A DNA stretch of 64,000 bases from JALYUM01 sp036688685 (GCF_036688685.1 NZ_JAQQPS010000003.1:248001-312000), one strand, 5' to 3'. Shown: positions 45,761 through 56,456, counted from the stretch's first letter. The notes: generated by a model from the sequence alone, not told the origin. A program made the numbers and translations.

Positions 45761-46473
45761 AATTCGCTTTCTGGGCACTGCTAGCGGCCAACGCCGTTTG
45801 GTTCGCAGCCAGCCAGGGTTATCTGGGCCACCTGAGCGCCGACGAACACGAGCCGCAGCGCCTGTTGAAACAGATCGGTACCGACAAGCTGGTGATGCTG
45901 ACCGCGCAGCAGGCCCAGGAAACCCTGGCCGCCGCGACGGTGGCCGCAGACACGCCACCGCCGCCCGCCGAAGAACCTGCGCCAGCGGCGCCGAAACCGG
46001 TACTGGCGCCCGCGCTGGTCTGCACGGAAGTGTCGAACCTGCGCGAAGCCGATGCACGCAAGTTTGAAACGCGCCTCGCAAAGCTCGATCTGGGATCGCG
46101 TCAAACGCGGCGCGAAGTCGCGGCGACCGATTTTTCCAGTTACATCGTGTTCATTCCGCCGCAGGGCAGCAAGGAAGCGGCCGAGCGCAAAGTGGCCGAA
46201 CTGAAAGCGTTGGACGTGACGAACTTTTTTGTCATGAACGCCGACTCGCCGATGAAGTGGGCGGTCTCGCTGGGCGTCTTCAAATCGGAAGCGGCTGCGC
46301 AGGCGCAGCTGGCGGCGCTGGTCAAGCAAGGTGTGCACAGCGCCAAGGTGGCGGGACGCGCCTCGGGGACGCGGGTCACCTATCAATTCCGCGGCATCGA
46401 GGCGGGCACCAGCGCGCGCATCGAACGCATGGCCGAAACCTACACCGGCCAGGAAACCCGGGCCTGCAAATAA
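45754..46473 (+). CDS. SPOR domain protein, membrane-anchored
   Basis: From the ATG at 45754, with AAGGAGA upstream inside coaX, the protein has 239 residues. An N-terminal hydrophobic helix (about 3-20, LKFAFWALLAANAVWFA) is a likely anchor or uncleaved signal. Then come an acidic Pro/Ala linker and a SPOR-like fold (about 130-220: YIVFIPPQGSKEAAERK and KWAVSLGVFKSEAAAQAQL). It is the last gene of the argS group and converges on rlpA with 7 bp between stops. It probably binds peptidoglycan. Confidence 0.85.
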   Translation: MLKFAFWALLAANAVWFAASQGYLGHLSADEHEPQRLLKQIGTDKLVMLTAQQAQETLAAATVAADTPPPPAEEPAPAAPKPVLAPALVCTEVSNLREADARKFETRLAKLDLGSRQTRREVAATDFSSYIVFIPPQGSKEAAERKVAELKALDVTNFFVMNADSPMKWAVSLGVFKSEAAAQAQLAALVKQGVHSAKVAGRASGTRVTYQFRGIEAGTSARIERMAETYTGQETRACK

Positions 46474-46480
46474 CAGGCGG

Positions 46481-47200
46481 TTAAAACGCGGTGGTCGCCT
46501 GCCGCGGCGCGCTCTTGGCGTCGGCAGGGGCTTCGCGCCGCAGCGCGACGACCTTGGCGGCGTCGGCGGCCAGAATGCGGTCGATCCGTACGTGCGCCCT
46601 GCCCTTCTTCAACAGACCCAGCTTCAGCGCTGCGGTGTACGACACATCGATCATGCGCCCCGACAAAAACGGGCCACGGTCGTTGATCCGCACCACCACC
46701 TGCTTGCCGCTCTGCAGGCTGGTCACGCGCACATACGATGGAATCGGCAACGTGGGGTGCGCCGCGGTCATCTTGTACATGTCATACCGTTCGCCGGACG
46801 AGGTACGACTGCCGTGGAATTTGACACCGTACCAGCTGGCGACGCCCTGCTGGGAGTACGGCGCATTGTCCAGCATCGGCGTGTACTTCTGCCCGAAGAC
46901 GGAATACGGGCGGTTGCCGACTTTTGCAAAGGGCTCGTCCTTGAAGACGGCGTCCGGCACCAGGTACAACTCCGGCGGCGGATTTGTGCCCGGCCCGTCA
47001 TCCTGGTAGTAAGCACCCCGGCCCGAGCCTGCCGGCGGCAGCGCCGCTTGCAGGCCCGCGTGGTCGACCGGCGCCGTGCGATGCCACGGGAGCAGTGCGA
47101 TGGTTTTGCTATCGTTGCTGGTGCTGGCGCAGCCAGTGAACAGCACTGCGCATCCGGCGGCGATGCACCACGCCCCGGCTTGTTTGATCAATCGTTTCAT
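46481..47200 (-). CDS. rlpA: RlpA family septal lytic transglycosylase lipoprotein, without SPOR domain
   Basis: The 239-residue protein has a lipoprotein signal with lipobox FTGC (C24). A long linker leads to the double-psi beta-barrel domain (about 115-205): GVASWYGVKFHGSRTSSGERYDMYKMTAAHPTLP and VRINDRGPF, which carry the catalytic Asp/His/Glu context of RlpA glycosidases. The C-terminus stops 20-30 residues after the barrel, so the glycan-binding SPOR domain is absent. It lies 213 bp downstream of a second, closely similar rlpA gene. Confidence 0.9.
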   Translation of the reverse strand: MKRLIKQAGAWCIAAGCAVLFTGCASTSNDSKTIALLPWHRTAPVDHAGLQAALPPAGSGRGAYYQDDGPGTNPPPELYLVPDAVFKDEPFAKVGNRPYSVFGQKYTPMLDNAPYSQQGVASWYGVKFHGSRTSSGERYDMYKMTAAHPTLPIPSYVRVTSLQSGKQVVVRINDRGPFLSGRMIDVSYTAALKLGLLKKGRAHVRIDRILAADAAKVVALRREAPADAKSAPRQATTAF

Positions 47201-47301
47201 TGCAATCCCTCGTCAGACGAGCATCGGCTAGACGCCGCCGCATGCTCATGAAAAGACCGCTATCCGATACGAGGGTTGATCGGGGCGGCGCCACAGGGAG
47301 G

Positions 47302-47317
47302 ATTTCCATGTGGAAAT
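47302..47317. promoter_or_regulatory. Perfect short palindrome upstream of the first rlpA
   Basis: ATTTCCA and TGGAAAT flank a central TG (47309-47310). It lies about 100 bp before the start of rlpA (47200) in the 213-bp gap between the two rlpA genes. A minus-strand TTGCAT/TACTAT pair at 15-bp spacing lies just upstream and could be a weak promoter. It may be an operator; the binding protein is unknown. Confidence 0.35.
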
Positions 47318-47413
47318 ACTCAGGGCGGATAGTACAGTCGACGCCGAAAATGCAAGGCGCAGCGTTACGATGTGTTACGCGGTGTAAGCCCGGCGCGCAG
47401 GCCAGGAAATTCG

Positions 47414-48430
47414 CTAGCGTTTCACGACCAGCGGCTTCAAGCCCAGTGTGGTGGGCATGGAACGCGCCGCTTCCTGGGCGTCGGCGCGCGACGCGAACGG
47501 GCCGCGGAACAGCCGGAAGATGCTGCCCGCCTGCGCCACTTCCAGCGTGGCGCCGTCGATCCCGGCCGCCTGCAGGCGCGCACGCATGTCCTCGGCGCCG
47601 GACGCGCGGCCGTAGGCGCCCAGCTGCAAATAGAAGCCTGCGCTGGCGACCACCGGCGCATCGGCAGGCGCCACCAGCGCCGCGCTCTCAAACGCCATCC
47701 GGTCCTTCAGCATCAGGTTGGTCATGTCGTCGGGCGCCCCATTGGCGGCCGACGCCACCTCGGCGTTCGCTTCGCGCCGCAGCGTGGCGGCCCGGGCCGG
47801 ATCAGGCGCCAGCATGCGGTCGACCTGCACCTGGTGGCTGCCTTTGCCCAATAACCCGAGTTTCAGCGCAGCGGTGTACGACACGTCGATCAGCCGGCTC
47901 GAGTGAAACGGCCCGCGATCGTTAATGCGCACCACGACCTGCTTGCCCGACTCCAGGCTGGTGATGCGCGCGTACGACGGAATCGGCAAGGTCGGATGGG
48001 CCGCGGTCATCTTGTACATGTCGTACAGTTCACCGGACGAGGTTTTCTGGCCGTGGAACTTGACGCCATACCAGCTGGCCACGCCCTGCCTCGAATACGG
48101 CATGTCGTCGATCATCGGTGTGTAGGTCTGGCCGAATACCGAATACGGCCGGTTCGCGTATTTCGCATACGGTTCGGCCTTGAATACGGCGTCCGGCACG
48201 AGATCCAGGTTCGGCGGCGGATTCGCGCCCGGGCCGTCGCCCTGGTAGTAGCCGCCGCGGCCGGAGCCGGCTGGGGGCAGCTTGGGCGCCTCCCCATGTT
48301 GCGCGGCCGGCTTGTGCGGCCATGGCAAGGGAATGATGCGGTGGCCGTCGCTGCTGGCGCAACCGCTCAGGAACATGGCGCAGCCGGCGACCGGAAGCCA
48401 GGTCGCCGTTTGCTGGATCAATCGTTTCAA
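47414..48430 (-). CDS. rlpA: RlpA family septal lytic transglycosylase with SPOR domain
   Basis: The 338-residue lipoprotein has lipobox LSGC (C24), then a GSGRGGYYQGDGPG linker nearly identical to that of the next gene. The barrel domain (GVASWYGVKFHGQKTSSGELYDMYKMTAAHPTLP) and a C-terminal SPOR domain (about 262-338: GFYLQLGAYGRASGAEDMR, IFRLFRGPFASRADAQ) follow. RlpA cuts glycan strands that lack stem peptides at the division site. It lies 11 bp after rodA, so it belongs to the mre-mrd operon. Confidence 0.94.
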   Translation of the reverse strand: MKRLIQQTATWLPVAGCAMFLSGCASSDGHRIIPLPWPHKPAAQHGEAPKLPPAGSGRGGYYQGDGPGANPPPNLDLVPDAVFKAEPYAKYANRPYSVFGQTYTPMIDDMPYSRQGVASWYGVKFHGQKTSSGELYDMYKMTAAHPTLPIPSYARITSLESGKQVVVRINDRGPFHSSRLIDVSYTAALKLGLLGKGSHQVQVDRMLAPDPARAATLRREANAEVASAANGAPDDMTNLMLKDRMAFESAALVAPADAPVVASAGFYLQLGAYGRASGAEDMRARLQAAGIDGATLEVAQAGSIFRLFRGPFASRADAQEAARSMPTTLGLKPLVVKR

Positions 48431-48441
48431 AGGCTGCCCTC

Positions 48442-49554
48442 TCAGGTCTGCACCAGCTTGCGATGGCGCTGGATGCTCATTAAGATCCCGCTGCCCAGTC
48501 CGAGGGTGAACAAGGCAGTGCCGCCGTAACTCATGAACGGCAGTGGCACGCCGACCACTGGCAGGATCCCGCTCACCATGCCCATGTTCACAAAAGCGTA
48601 GGTAAAGAAAATCATCGTGATCGCGCCGGCCAGCAGGCGCGTGAACAGGTTCGGGGCATTCGCCGCAATCATCAGGCCGCGCCCGATCAAGAGCAGATAC
48701 AGGAACAGCAAAATCAGGTTGCCGACCAGGCCGAACTCCTCCGAGTAGACCGAAAAAATGAAGTCGGTGGTGCGTTCGGGGATGAACTCCAGGTAAGCCT
48801 GCGTACCCTTCATATAGCCTTTACCCGTCACGCCGCCCGAGCCGATTGCAATGGTCGACTGGATGATATGGAAGCCTTTACCGAGCGGATCGGTGGTCGG
48901 GTCGATCAGCGTCATCACGCGTTCGCGCTGGTAGTCGTGCATCATGGACCAGGCCACCGGCAGGCTGGCGCCGGCCGCCACCACCAGGCCGATCAGCATT
49001 TTCCACGATAGCCCGGCCAGGAAGATCACGTAAAAACCGGAGGCGGTCACCATCAGCGCCGTGCCGAGGTCGGGCTGCTTGAGGATCAGCACCACCGGCA
49101 CGCCCAGCAGCGCTGCCGCCACCGCGAACGATTGCCACTTGATGAGACCAGCCCGGCTTTGAAAATACCAGGCCAGCATCAGCGGCATGGCGATCTTCAT
49201 GATTTCGGACGGCTGGATGTCGAACCCGATATGCAGCCAGCGACGCGCGCCCTTCTTGATGACTCCGAACAGGAACACACAGATGAGCAGCGTGACGCCG
49301 AAGGTATACACCGGCACGGCCAGGCGCAGCAGCGTTTGCGGCGGCACATTGGCCGCGGCCCACATGATGACGAAGGCCAGCAGGATGTTGCGCAGCTGGC
49401 CTTCGACGCGGCCGGGAAAATCGGCGCCGGCCGACGACAGCGTCAGGATCCCGGTCGAGAGCAGCAGGAACAGGATGATCGCCAGCGGACCGTCGAACAC
49501 GGTGAAGTAGGGTTTCAGGCGGCGGCCCAGCGAGCGGCGTTCATTGAAGCGCAT
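48442..49554 (-). CDS. rodA: Rod-shape peptidoglycan polymerase RodA
   Basis: SEDS-family glycosyltransferase of the elongasome. The 370-residue membrane protein has about ten helices. The SEDS core includes WLHIGFDIQPSEIMKIAMPL near 105-124 and KQPDLGTALM near 160, with the catalytic Asp in the DLGTA segment. PFMSYGGTALFTLGLGSG near the C-terminus is the family end signature. The stop of mrdA is 3 bp upstream, so RodA and its PBP2 partner are made together. Confidence 0.97.
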   Translation of the reverse strand: MRFNERRSLGRRLKPYFTVFDGPLAIILFLLLSTGILTLSSAGADFPGRVEGQLRNILLAFVIMWAAANVPPQTLLRLAVPVYTFGVTLLICVFLFGVIKKGARRWLHIGFDIQPSEIMKIAMPLMLAWYFQSRAGLIKWQSFAVAAALLGVPVVLILKQPDLGTALMVTASGFYVIFLAGLSWKMLIGLVVAAGASLPVAWSMMHDYQRERVMTLIDPTTDPLGKGFHIIQSTIAIGSGGVTGKGYMKGTQAYLEFIPERTTDFIFSVYSEEFGLVGNLILLFLYLLLIGRGLMIAANAPNLFTRLLAGAITMIFFTYAFVNMGMVSGILPVVGVPLPFMSYGGTALFTLGLGSGILMSIQRHRKLVQT

Positions 49555-49557
49555 GGT

Positions 49558-51552
49558 TTATCCCTTCGGAACCGGGGCGGGGACCAGGTCGGCCGCCGCC
49601 GTGGTCTGGTCGACCTGCGTGGCCGGGTCATGATGGTCGCCCTCTTCCGGGTCGTCCCCGTTGGGCGCATCCTTGAGCATTTTCGGCTTGTCCTTGTCGC
49701 CCGGGCGTTTGCCCAGCAAATAATAGTCGAGCGCCTTGCGTACGATCGGCGCAGCGATCACGCCGCCAAAGCCGGCGTTTTCCACCACCACTGCAATCGC
49801 GATGCGTGGCTTCTCGGCCGGCGCAAAGGCAGTAAACAGCGCGTTGTCGCGCAGCCGCTCAGGCGTGGCCGCGTGGTTGTATTTACCGCCCTTCAGGCCC
49901 ACCACCTGGGCGGTACCGGTCTTGCCGCCCACCGTGTAGCCGGCATTGCGGAAGGCGGTCGAGCCGGTGCCTTCCAGGATCACGCCCACCATGGCACGCT
50001 TGATAATGTCGATGTTTTCCTGCTTGAGCGGAATGCGCCCGCTGGCGGTTGCCACGGTAAGTGTGCGCGCATGGGTGCCGCCGTCTTCGACAATTTTCAC
50101 CAGGTGCGGTTTCATCACCACGCCGTTGTTGGCCAGGGTGGCAATCGCATGGCCCATCTGAAGCGGTGTAAAAGTATTAAACCCGTTACCAATACTGATC
50201 GAGATCGTATCGCCGCCGACCCACTTCTGCGCCGCGCGGTTTTTCTTGAAGCGCTCCGCTTTCCACTCCTTCGACGGCAGGATGCCGACCTTCTCGTGCT
50301 CCAGGTCGATGCCGGTGAGCTGGCCGAAGCCGAACGGTTTCATGAAGTAGTGGATGGCGTCGATGCCCATCTCATTGCCGAGCTGGTAGTAGTAGGTGTC
50401 GCACGACTGGACGATGGAGCTGTACATATTGATGTAGCCATGGCCGCCCTTCTTATCGTCGTTGAAGCGGTGCCCGCCCAGCATGAAGAAGCCGGGGTCG
50501 TTAAAACCCCATTCGGGACGGCGCTTGCCCAGTTCCAGCGCGGCCAGCGCCATGTACGGTTTAAAGGTCGAACCAGGGGGATAGGCGCCGGACAGGGGCC
50601 GGTTCATCAGCGGTCGGTCGAGCGAGGTATTGAGTTCATTCCAGCTCTGGCTGTCGATGCCGTCGACGAACAGGTTCGGATCGAACCCCGGGCGCGACAC
50701 GTAGGCCAGCACGTCGCCCGTCTCCGGCTCGATGGCGACCAGCGCGCCGCGGAAGTCGCCGAAGGCTTCTTCGATCACTTTTTGCAGCTCGATGTCGATC
50801 GACAGAATCAGGTTGCTGCCGGGGACGGCGTCCGTGCGCGACAAGGTGCGGATGGCGCGCCCGCGCGCAGTGCGTTCGACTTCTTCATAGCCAGTGGTGC
50901 CGTGCAAGACTTTTTCGTAGCTCTTTTCCAGGCCCTCTTTGCCCATGTGATCGGTGCCGTTGTAGTTGGCGGCGTCCTCACCGGCTTCGAGTAACTTCGC
51001 TTCGCCCTGGTTGATGCGACCGATGAACCCGATCACGTGCGAGGCGACTTCGCCCAGCGGATACTGGCGGAACAGGCGGGCTTGCACTTCCACGCCGGGA
51101 AACTGGAAGCGGTGCGCCGTGAAGCGCGCCACTTCGTCGTCGGAAAGGCGGGTGCGCAGCGGCACGCTGGAAAAATTTTTCGATTCTTCCACCAAACGCT
51201 TGAACCGCTTGCGGTCTTTCGGCTCGATCAGCACCAGTTTGGCCAGTTCGTCGATCACCGACTCGAGGTTCGCCGTCAGTTTCGACGGCGTGATCTCAAG
51301 CGTGTAAGCCGAGTAATTACGGGCCAGGACCACGCCGTTGCGGTCGACGATCAGCCCGCGGTTGGGCACGATCGGCACGATGGCGATGCGGTTGTCCTCC
51401 GCCTGCGACATGTACTGGCCATGCTTGTAGACCTGCAGCCAGACGAAACGTGCGGCCAGCAGCGAAAAACAGATCAGCACCAGCGCCACCAGCGCCGTGA
51501 TGCGCATGCGGAACAGGTGGATTTCGCGGTCGTTATCTTTTATTTCAGTCAA
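49558..51552 (-). CDS. mrdA: Penicillin-binding protein 2 (MrdA)
   Basis: Transpeptidase of cell elongation. From the TTG at 51552 the protein has 664 residues, and MTEIKDNDREIHLFRMR is the usual start for this family. One membrane helix (about 18-38), a dimerisation/pedestal region, and the transpeptidase domain follow. The active serine is S328 in STFK (328-331), SCD is the second motif in VQSCDTYYYQ, and KTG occurs in VGGKTGTAQV. The acidic C-terminal tail (about 615-664) is not catalytic. Gaps are 3 bp to rodA and 19 bp from mreD. Confidence 0.97.
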   Translation of the reverse strand: MTEIKDNDREIHLFRMRITALVALVLICFSLLAARFVWLQVYKHGQYMSQAEDNRIAIVPIVPNRGLIVDRNGVVLARNYSAYTLEITPSKLTANLESVIDELAKLVLIEPKDRKRFKRLVEESKNFSSVPLRTRLSDDEVARFTAHRFQFPGVEVQARLFRQYPLGEVASHVIGFIGRINQGEAKLLEAGEDAANYNGTDHMGKEGLEKSYEKVLHGTTGYEEVERTARGRAIRTLSRTDAVPGSNLILSIDIELQKVIEEAFGDFRGALVAIEPETGDVLAYVSRPGFDPNLFVDGIDSQSWNELNTSLDRPLMNRPLSGAYPPGSTFKPYMALAALELGKRRPEWGFNDPGFFMLGGHRFNDDKKGGHGYINMYSSIVQSCDTYYYQLGNEMGIDAIHYFMKPFGFGQLTGIDLEHEKVGILPSKEWKAERFKKNRAAQKWVGGDTISISIGNGFNTFTPLQMGHAIATLANNGVVMKPHLVKIVEDGGTHARTLTVATASGRIPLKQENIDIIKRAMVGVILEGTGSTAFRNAGYTVGGKTGTAQVVGLKGGKYNHAATPERLRDNALFTAFAPAEKPRIAIAVVVENAGFGGVIAAPIVRKALDYYLLGKRPGDKDKPKMLKDAPNGDDPEEGDHHDPATQVDQTTAAADLVPAPVPKG

Positions 51553-51571
51553 AGCGTTCGGTCACTTTCGG

Positions 51572-52084
51572 TCAAATCGGCCGGGTGTGGTCGCGGTCGA
51601 CGGCGCGGCGCTGCGGCGCCAGCAGCAGCCACGTGATCACCGGCCACAGGACAATGCCCACCACGCTTTCGACGAATTGCACGAAGCCGGGGAAGCGGCC
51701 CGACACGGTGAAGCGCACCAGCACCTGCACCGCCTGGGTCATCACCAGCAGCGGGAACACGTGCAGCGCCTGCGTCATGATCGGGAACCACAGCACACGC
51801 CGGTGGATCATGATGGCGAAATAGGACAGCAAGGTGTACGCCAGCGCATTTTCGCCGAGCAGGGTCGCGTCGTGCACATCCATCAGGAGGCCCATCGAAA
51901 ACGCCACGCCGATGCCGACCTTGCGCGGCTGGTGGATGCCCCAGAACACCAGCACCAGCGCGACGAAATCGGGCGCACCGGTCCAGCGGCCCCAGGGCAA
52001 CAGGTTGAGCATGAAAGCGCAGGTCAGGCTGAGCGTGATGAACAGCGGGCTGACCGGCAGGAGAATGTAATGGGGACGGTTCAT
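51572..52084 (-). CDS. mreD: Rod-shape-determining protein MreD
   Basis: The 170-residue integral membrane protein has about five helices and the family segments LLPWGRWTGAPDFVALVLVFWGIHQPRKVG and MGLLMDVHDATLLGENALAYTL. It links MreC with the elongasome. Its start overlaps the mreC stop by 4 bp, so it is translationally coupled. Confidence 0.94.
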   Translation of the reverse strand: MNRPHYILLPVSPLFITLSLTCAFMLNLLPWGRWTGAPDFVALVLVFWGIHQPRKVGIGVAFSMGLLMDVHDATLLGENALAYTLLSYFAIMIHRRVLWFPIMTQALHVFPLLVMTQAVQVLVRFTVSGRFPGFVQFVESVVGIVLWPVITWLLLAPQRRAVDRDHTRPI

Positions 52085-53136
52085 TGTGCACCCTGGATCG
52101 GTTTAACTGGTGCTGCGGCCGGCTTGCTGACACCGGCGACGGGCAAGGGCACGGTTTTGGTCGGCGCCGGCGGCACCGCAGCCGGCGCCGCCACTTCCGG
52201 CGCCTTCAAGGTCGGCAAGGGCAAGGGCGCCATTTTCGGCAGATTTTTCCGCGCCGATGCGGTCGGCTTGACCGCGTCGGTGTCGACCGGCCGCTGCGGC
52301 AAGGGGACATGCGTCATGACAATCAGCAGCTGGCGGTTGCGGTCGACGCCGGCCAGGGGCTGGCAGATCACGCGCCCGAACGCACCGGCGCCGACGTTTT
52401 CCACCTGCGCCACCCTGGCCACGGCCAGGCCGGCCGGGTAGATACCGTCCATGCCGGAGGTAATCAGTACGTCGCCGACGACGATGTCGGCATTCGGCGC
52501 CACGAAGCGCAGGTCGAGCGTGCCGGACTGGCCGCGTCCGTATGCCACCGTGCGCAGGCCCGAGCGCAGCACCTGCACCGGAATGGCTTGTTCCTTATCG
52601 GTCAGCAGCGTGACTTCGGAGGTGAACGGGAACACGCGGGTGACCTGGCCGACCACGCCGAAGTTGTCGATCACGGGCAAACCGAGCGTGACATTGCTTT
52701 GCGAACCGCGGTCGAGCACGATCTTGCGGGTCGACGGGTCGCGCGCGTCGTACAGTATTTCGCTCATCATCGACTGCACTGGCAGGTGGGCTTTGGCGTC
52801 CATCAGTTTGCGCAACTGGGCATTCTCGGCCATCTGCAATTGCGCCTGCTGCATCAAGGTGGCATTCGCGATTTGCTCGCTTTTCAGGTCGCGCACCTCC
52901 TTCTGCAGAGCCGACAGCGACGAAAAATAATTGCCCATGTTGCCGGCGGCGTCGCGCGGAATCAGGGCCGCCATTTGCAGGGGATAGAGCACCGTGCCGG
53001 CCACCTGGCGCAGGCTGGTGAGCGCGTGAAAACGCGCATCAATGATCAATAAGGCAACAGAGAGAAATGCGAACACCGCCACCTTGACCCGCGCAGGCGC
53101 GCCTTGCTTGAACAACGGCGGAGGACTGTATTCCAT
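52081..53136 (-). CDS. mreC: Rod-shape-determining protein MreC
   Basis: The ATG at 53136 gives 351 residues; a TTG three codons upstream is less likely. One membrane helix (about 20-38) precedes a coiled coil (about 70-110) and the periplasmic beta domain with NVTLGLPVIDNFGVVGQV near 150-167 and GDVLITSGMDGIYPAGLAVA near 220. The last 60 residues are Pro/Ala-rich. It shares the operon with mreB upstream (156 bp) and mreD downstream (4-bp overlap). Confidence 0.95.
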   Translation of the reverse strand: MEYSPPPLFKQGAPARVKVAVFAFLSVALLIIDARFHALTSLRQVAGTVLYPLQMAALIPRDAAGNMGNYFSSLSALQKEVRDLKSEQIANATLMQQAQLQMAENAQLRKLMDAKAHLPVQSMMSEILYDARDPSTRKIVLDRGSQSNVTLGLPVIDNFGVVGQVTRVFPFTSEVTLLTDKEQAIPVQVLRSGLRTVAYGRGQSGTLDLRFVAPNADIVVGDVLITSGMDGIYPAGLAVARVAQVENVGAGAFGRVICQPLAGVDRNRQLLIVMTHVPLPQRPVDTDAVKPTASARKNLPKMAPLPLPTLKAPEVAAPAAVPPAPTKTVPLPVAGVSKPAAAPVKPIQGAQ

Positions 53137-53292
53137 GACTTCCAATAATTGATGCGATAGGGGATCGCTTCAAGCGAGGGCTGGAGCCGGGCGTCATGCC
53201 GCAGCACTTGCTCAATAGCTTGCGAGCACGCATTTTCGCCACCTGCCCAGGCAAGCGCCAGCGCGCTTACCTTTGCTTACGGGGCTCGCTGC

Positions 53293-54336
53293 TTACTCGT
53301 AGGAAAAGATCGAGCCCAGCTTGTCCATGCGCTCGAGCGCCATGCCCGAACCACGCACCACGCAGGTCAGCGGATCTTCGGCCACCAGCACCGGCAGGCC
53401 GGTTTCTTCCATCAGCAAGCGATCGAGGTCGCGCAGCAAGGCGCCGCCACCGGTGAGCATCATGCCTTTTTCGGCGATGTCCGCGCCCAGTTCCGGCGGG
53501 GTCTGCTCGAGGGCGTTCTTCACGGCCGAGACGATGTTGTTCAGCGGGTCGGTCAGCGCTTCCAGGATTTCGTTGGACGAAATCGTAAACGAGCGCGGAA
53601 TGCCTTCGGACAGGTTGCGGCCCTTGACTTCCATTTCCTTCACTTCCGAACCCGGGAACGCCGAACCGATGGCCTTTTTGATCGCTTCCGCGGTCTGCTC
53701 GCCGATCAGCATGCCGTAGTTGCGGCGGATGTAGTTGACGATGGCTTCGTCGAACTTGTCGCCACCCACGCGCACCGAGCCTTTGTACACCATGCCGCCA
53801 AGCGAGATGATGCCCACTTCGGTGGTGCCGCCGCCGATGTCAACCACCATCGAGCCGGTTGCGTCCGACACCGGCAAGCCGGCGCCGATGGCTGCGGCCA
53901 TCGGCTCTTCAATCAGGTAGACGTGCGAGGCGCCGGCGCCAAGCGCCGATTCGCGAATTGCGCGGCGCTCGACCTGGGTCGAACCGCACGGCACGCAAAT
54001 GATGATGCGCGGCGATGGACGGAAGAATTTGGAGTCGTGCACCATGCGAATGAATTGCTTGAGCATTTGCTCGGTGACGGTGAAGTCGGCAATCACGCCG
54101 TCTTTCATCGGGCGGATCGCCTCGATATTGCCTGGCACTTTACCAAGCATCTGCTTGGCTTCCTTGCCGACCGCCTGGATCGTCTTCTTGCCGTTCGGGC
54201 CGCCTTCCTGGCGGATCGCCACAACCGAGGGCTCGTCCAGGACAATGCCCAGGCCACGGACGTAAATCAGGGTATTCGCGGTGCCAAGGTCAATTGCCAG
54301 GTCGTTCGAAAAATAACTGCGTAAAAAACCAAACAT
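53293..54336 (-). CDS. mreB: Rod-shape-determining actin homologue MreB
   Basis: Filament-forming ATPase that organises side-wall synthesis. From the ATG at 54336 the protein has 347 residues, the standard length. MFGFLRSYFSNDLAIDLGTANTLIY is the usual N-terminus with an amphipathic membrane-binding start and phosphate loop 1; VDIGGGTTEVGIISLGG is phosphate loop 2, and MMLTGGGALLRDLD is the adenosine motif. It is the first gene of the mreBCD-mrdA-rodA-rlpA operon. Confidence 0.98.
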   Translation of the reverse strand: MFGFLRSYFSNDLAIDLGTANTLIYVRGLGIVLDEPSVVAIRQEGGPNGKKTIQAVGKEAKQMLGKVPGNIEAIRPMKDGVIADFTVTEQMLKQFIRMVHDSKFFRPSPRIIICVPCGSTQVERRAIRESALGAGASHVYLIEEPMAAAIGAGLPVSDATGSMVVDIGGGTTEVGIISLGGMVYKGSVRVGGDKFDEAIVNYIRRNYGMLIGEQTAEAIKKAIGSAFPGSEVKEMEVKGRNLSEGIPRSFTISSNEILEALTDPLNNIVSAVKNALEQTPPELGADIAEKGMMLTGGGALLRDLDRLLMEETGLPVLVAEDPLTCVVRGSGMALERMDKLGSIFSYE

Positions 54337-54670
54337 GTGTGTCCTGATGCGCAACGGTCGCGCGTGAAATGTGCGCCTACAACGCGCCAAAACATTAAAG
54401 GGAAGTCTCGCCACGCGCCAATCGACGATTGCGGCGCGGTCTTGTCATGCTGCGGCTGCCCTATGAAAGCGCCGACAACGCATTAACCCGCCATTCTACC
54501 TTATAATTTAACGCTTAAATGCTGAAAAACCGCGCAATTGCCCCTCTGTTCAGCGGTCAGATCGGCGGTGTTAGCAAGCTTTTATCAGATCAAGCAGACT
54601 GTTATTCCGGATTGCTTACCATTTCTTTATCATTCACCTTGAATACGCGGCTTTTGGCCGCGCCCCAGCC
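54337..54670. promoter_or_regulatory. Divergent promoter region of mreB and gatC
   Basis: This 334-bp gap separates the mreB and gatC operons. On the plus strand TATAAT at 54512-54517 is a possible -10 for gatCAB with a leader of about 150 nt, but no -35 fits. On the minus strand TAGAAT (54498-54493) with TTAAAT at 17-bp spacing is a weak candidate for mreB. The centre is AT-richer than its surroundings. No ORF of note was seen. Confidence 0.35.
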
Positions 54671-54970
54671 ATGTCCCTGACACTTTCTGATGTAAAACGG
54701 ATCGCCAACCTGGCCCAGCTCGAGATGAACGACGCCCAGGCCGCCGTTGCGCTGGACGAACTCAATGGCATCTTTGCCCTGGCCGAGCAGATGCAGGCGA
54801 TCGATACCACCGGCGTCGCGCCCCTGTCCCAGCCGCTGGCCACCATCCGCGACCTGCCCTTGCGCCTGCGCGACGACGTGGTCACGGAAACCGACCACCG
54901 TGCCGCATACCAGGCGCCGGCCCCGAAGACCCAGGACGGTTTGTACCTGGTTCCTAAAGTCATTGAATAA
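54671..54970 (+). CDS. gatC: Asp-tRNA(Asn)/Glu-tRNA(Gln) amidotransferase subunit C
   Basis: Small bridging subunit that stabilises GatA-GatB. The 99-residue protein has LSLTLSDVKRIANLAQLEMN at the start and the usual middle LNGIFALAEQMQAIDTTGVAPLSQP and LRDDVVTETD segments. It opens the gatCAB operon, 10 bp before gatA. Indirect amidation usually means that glnS and/or asnS is missing or supplemented; this cannot be judged here. Confidence 0.97.
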   Translation: MSLTLSDVKRIANLAQLEMNDAQAAVALDELNGIFALAEQMQAIDTTGVAPLSQPLATIRDLPLRLRDDVVTETDHRAAYQAPAPKTQDGLYLVPKVIE

Positions 54971-54980
54971 TTCGATCCTC

Positions 54981-56456
<1,476 letters not shown>

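Noticed and set aside
53293..54414. MreB starting 26 codons earlier
   Set aside because: MFGFLRSYFSNDLAIDLGTAN is the conserved N-terminus; the extra residues are Arg-rich and not typical.
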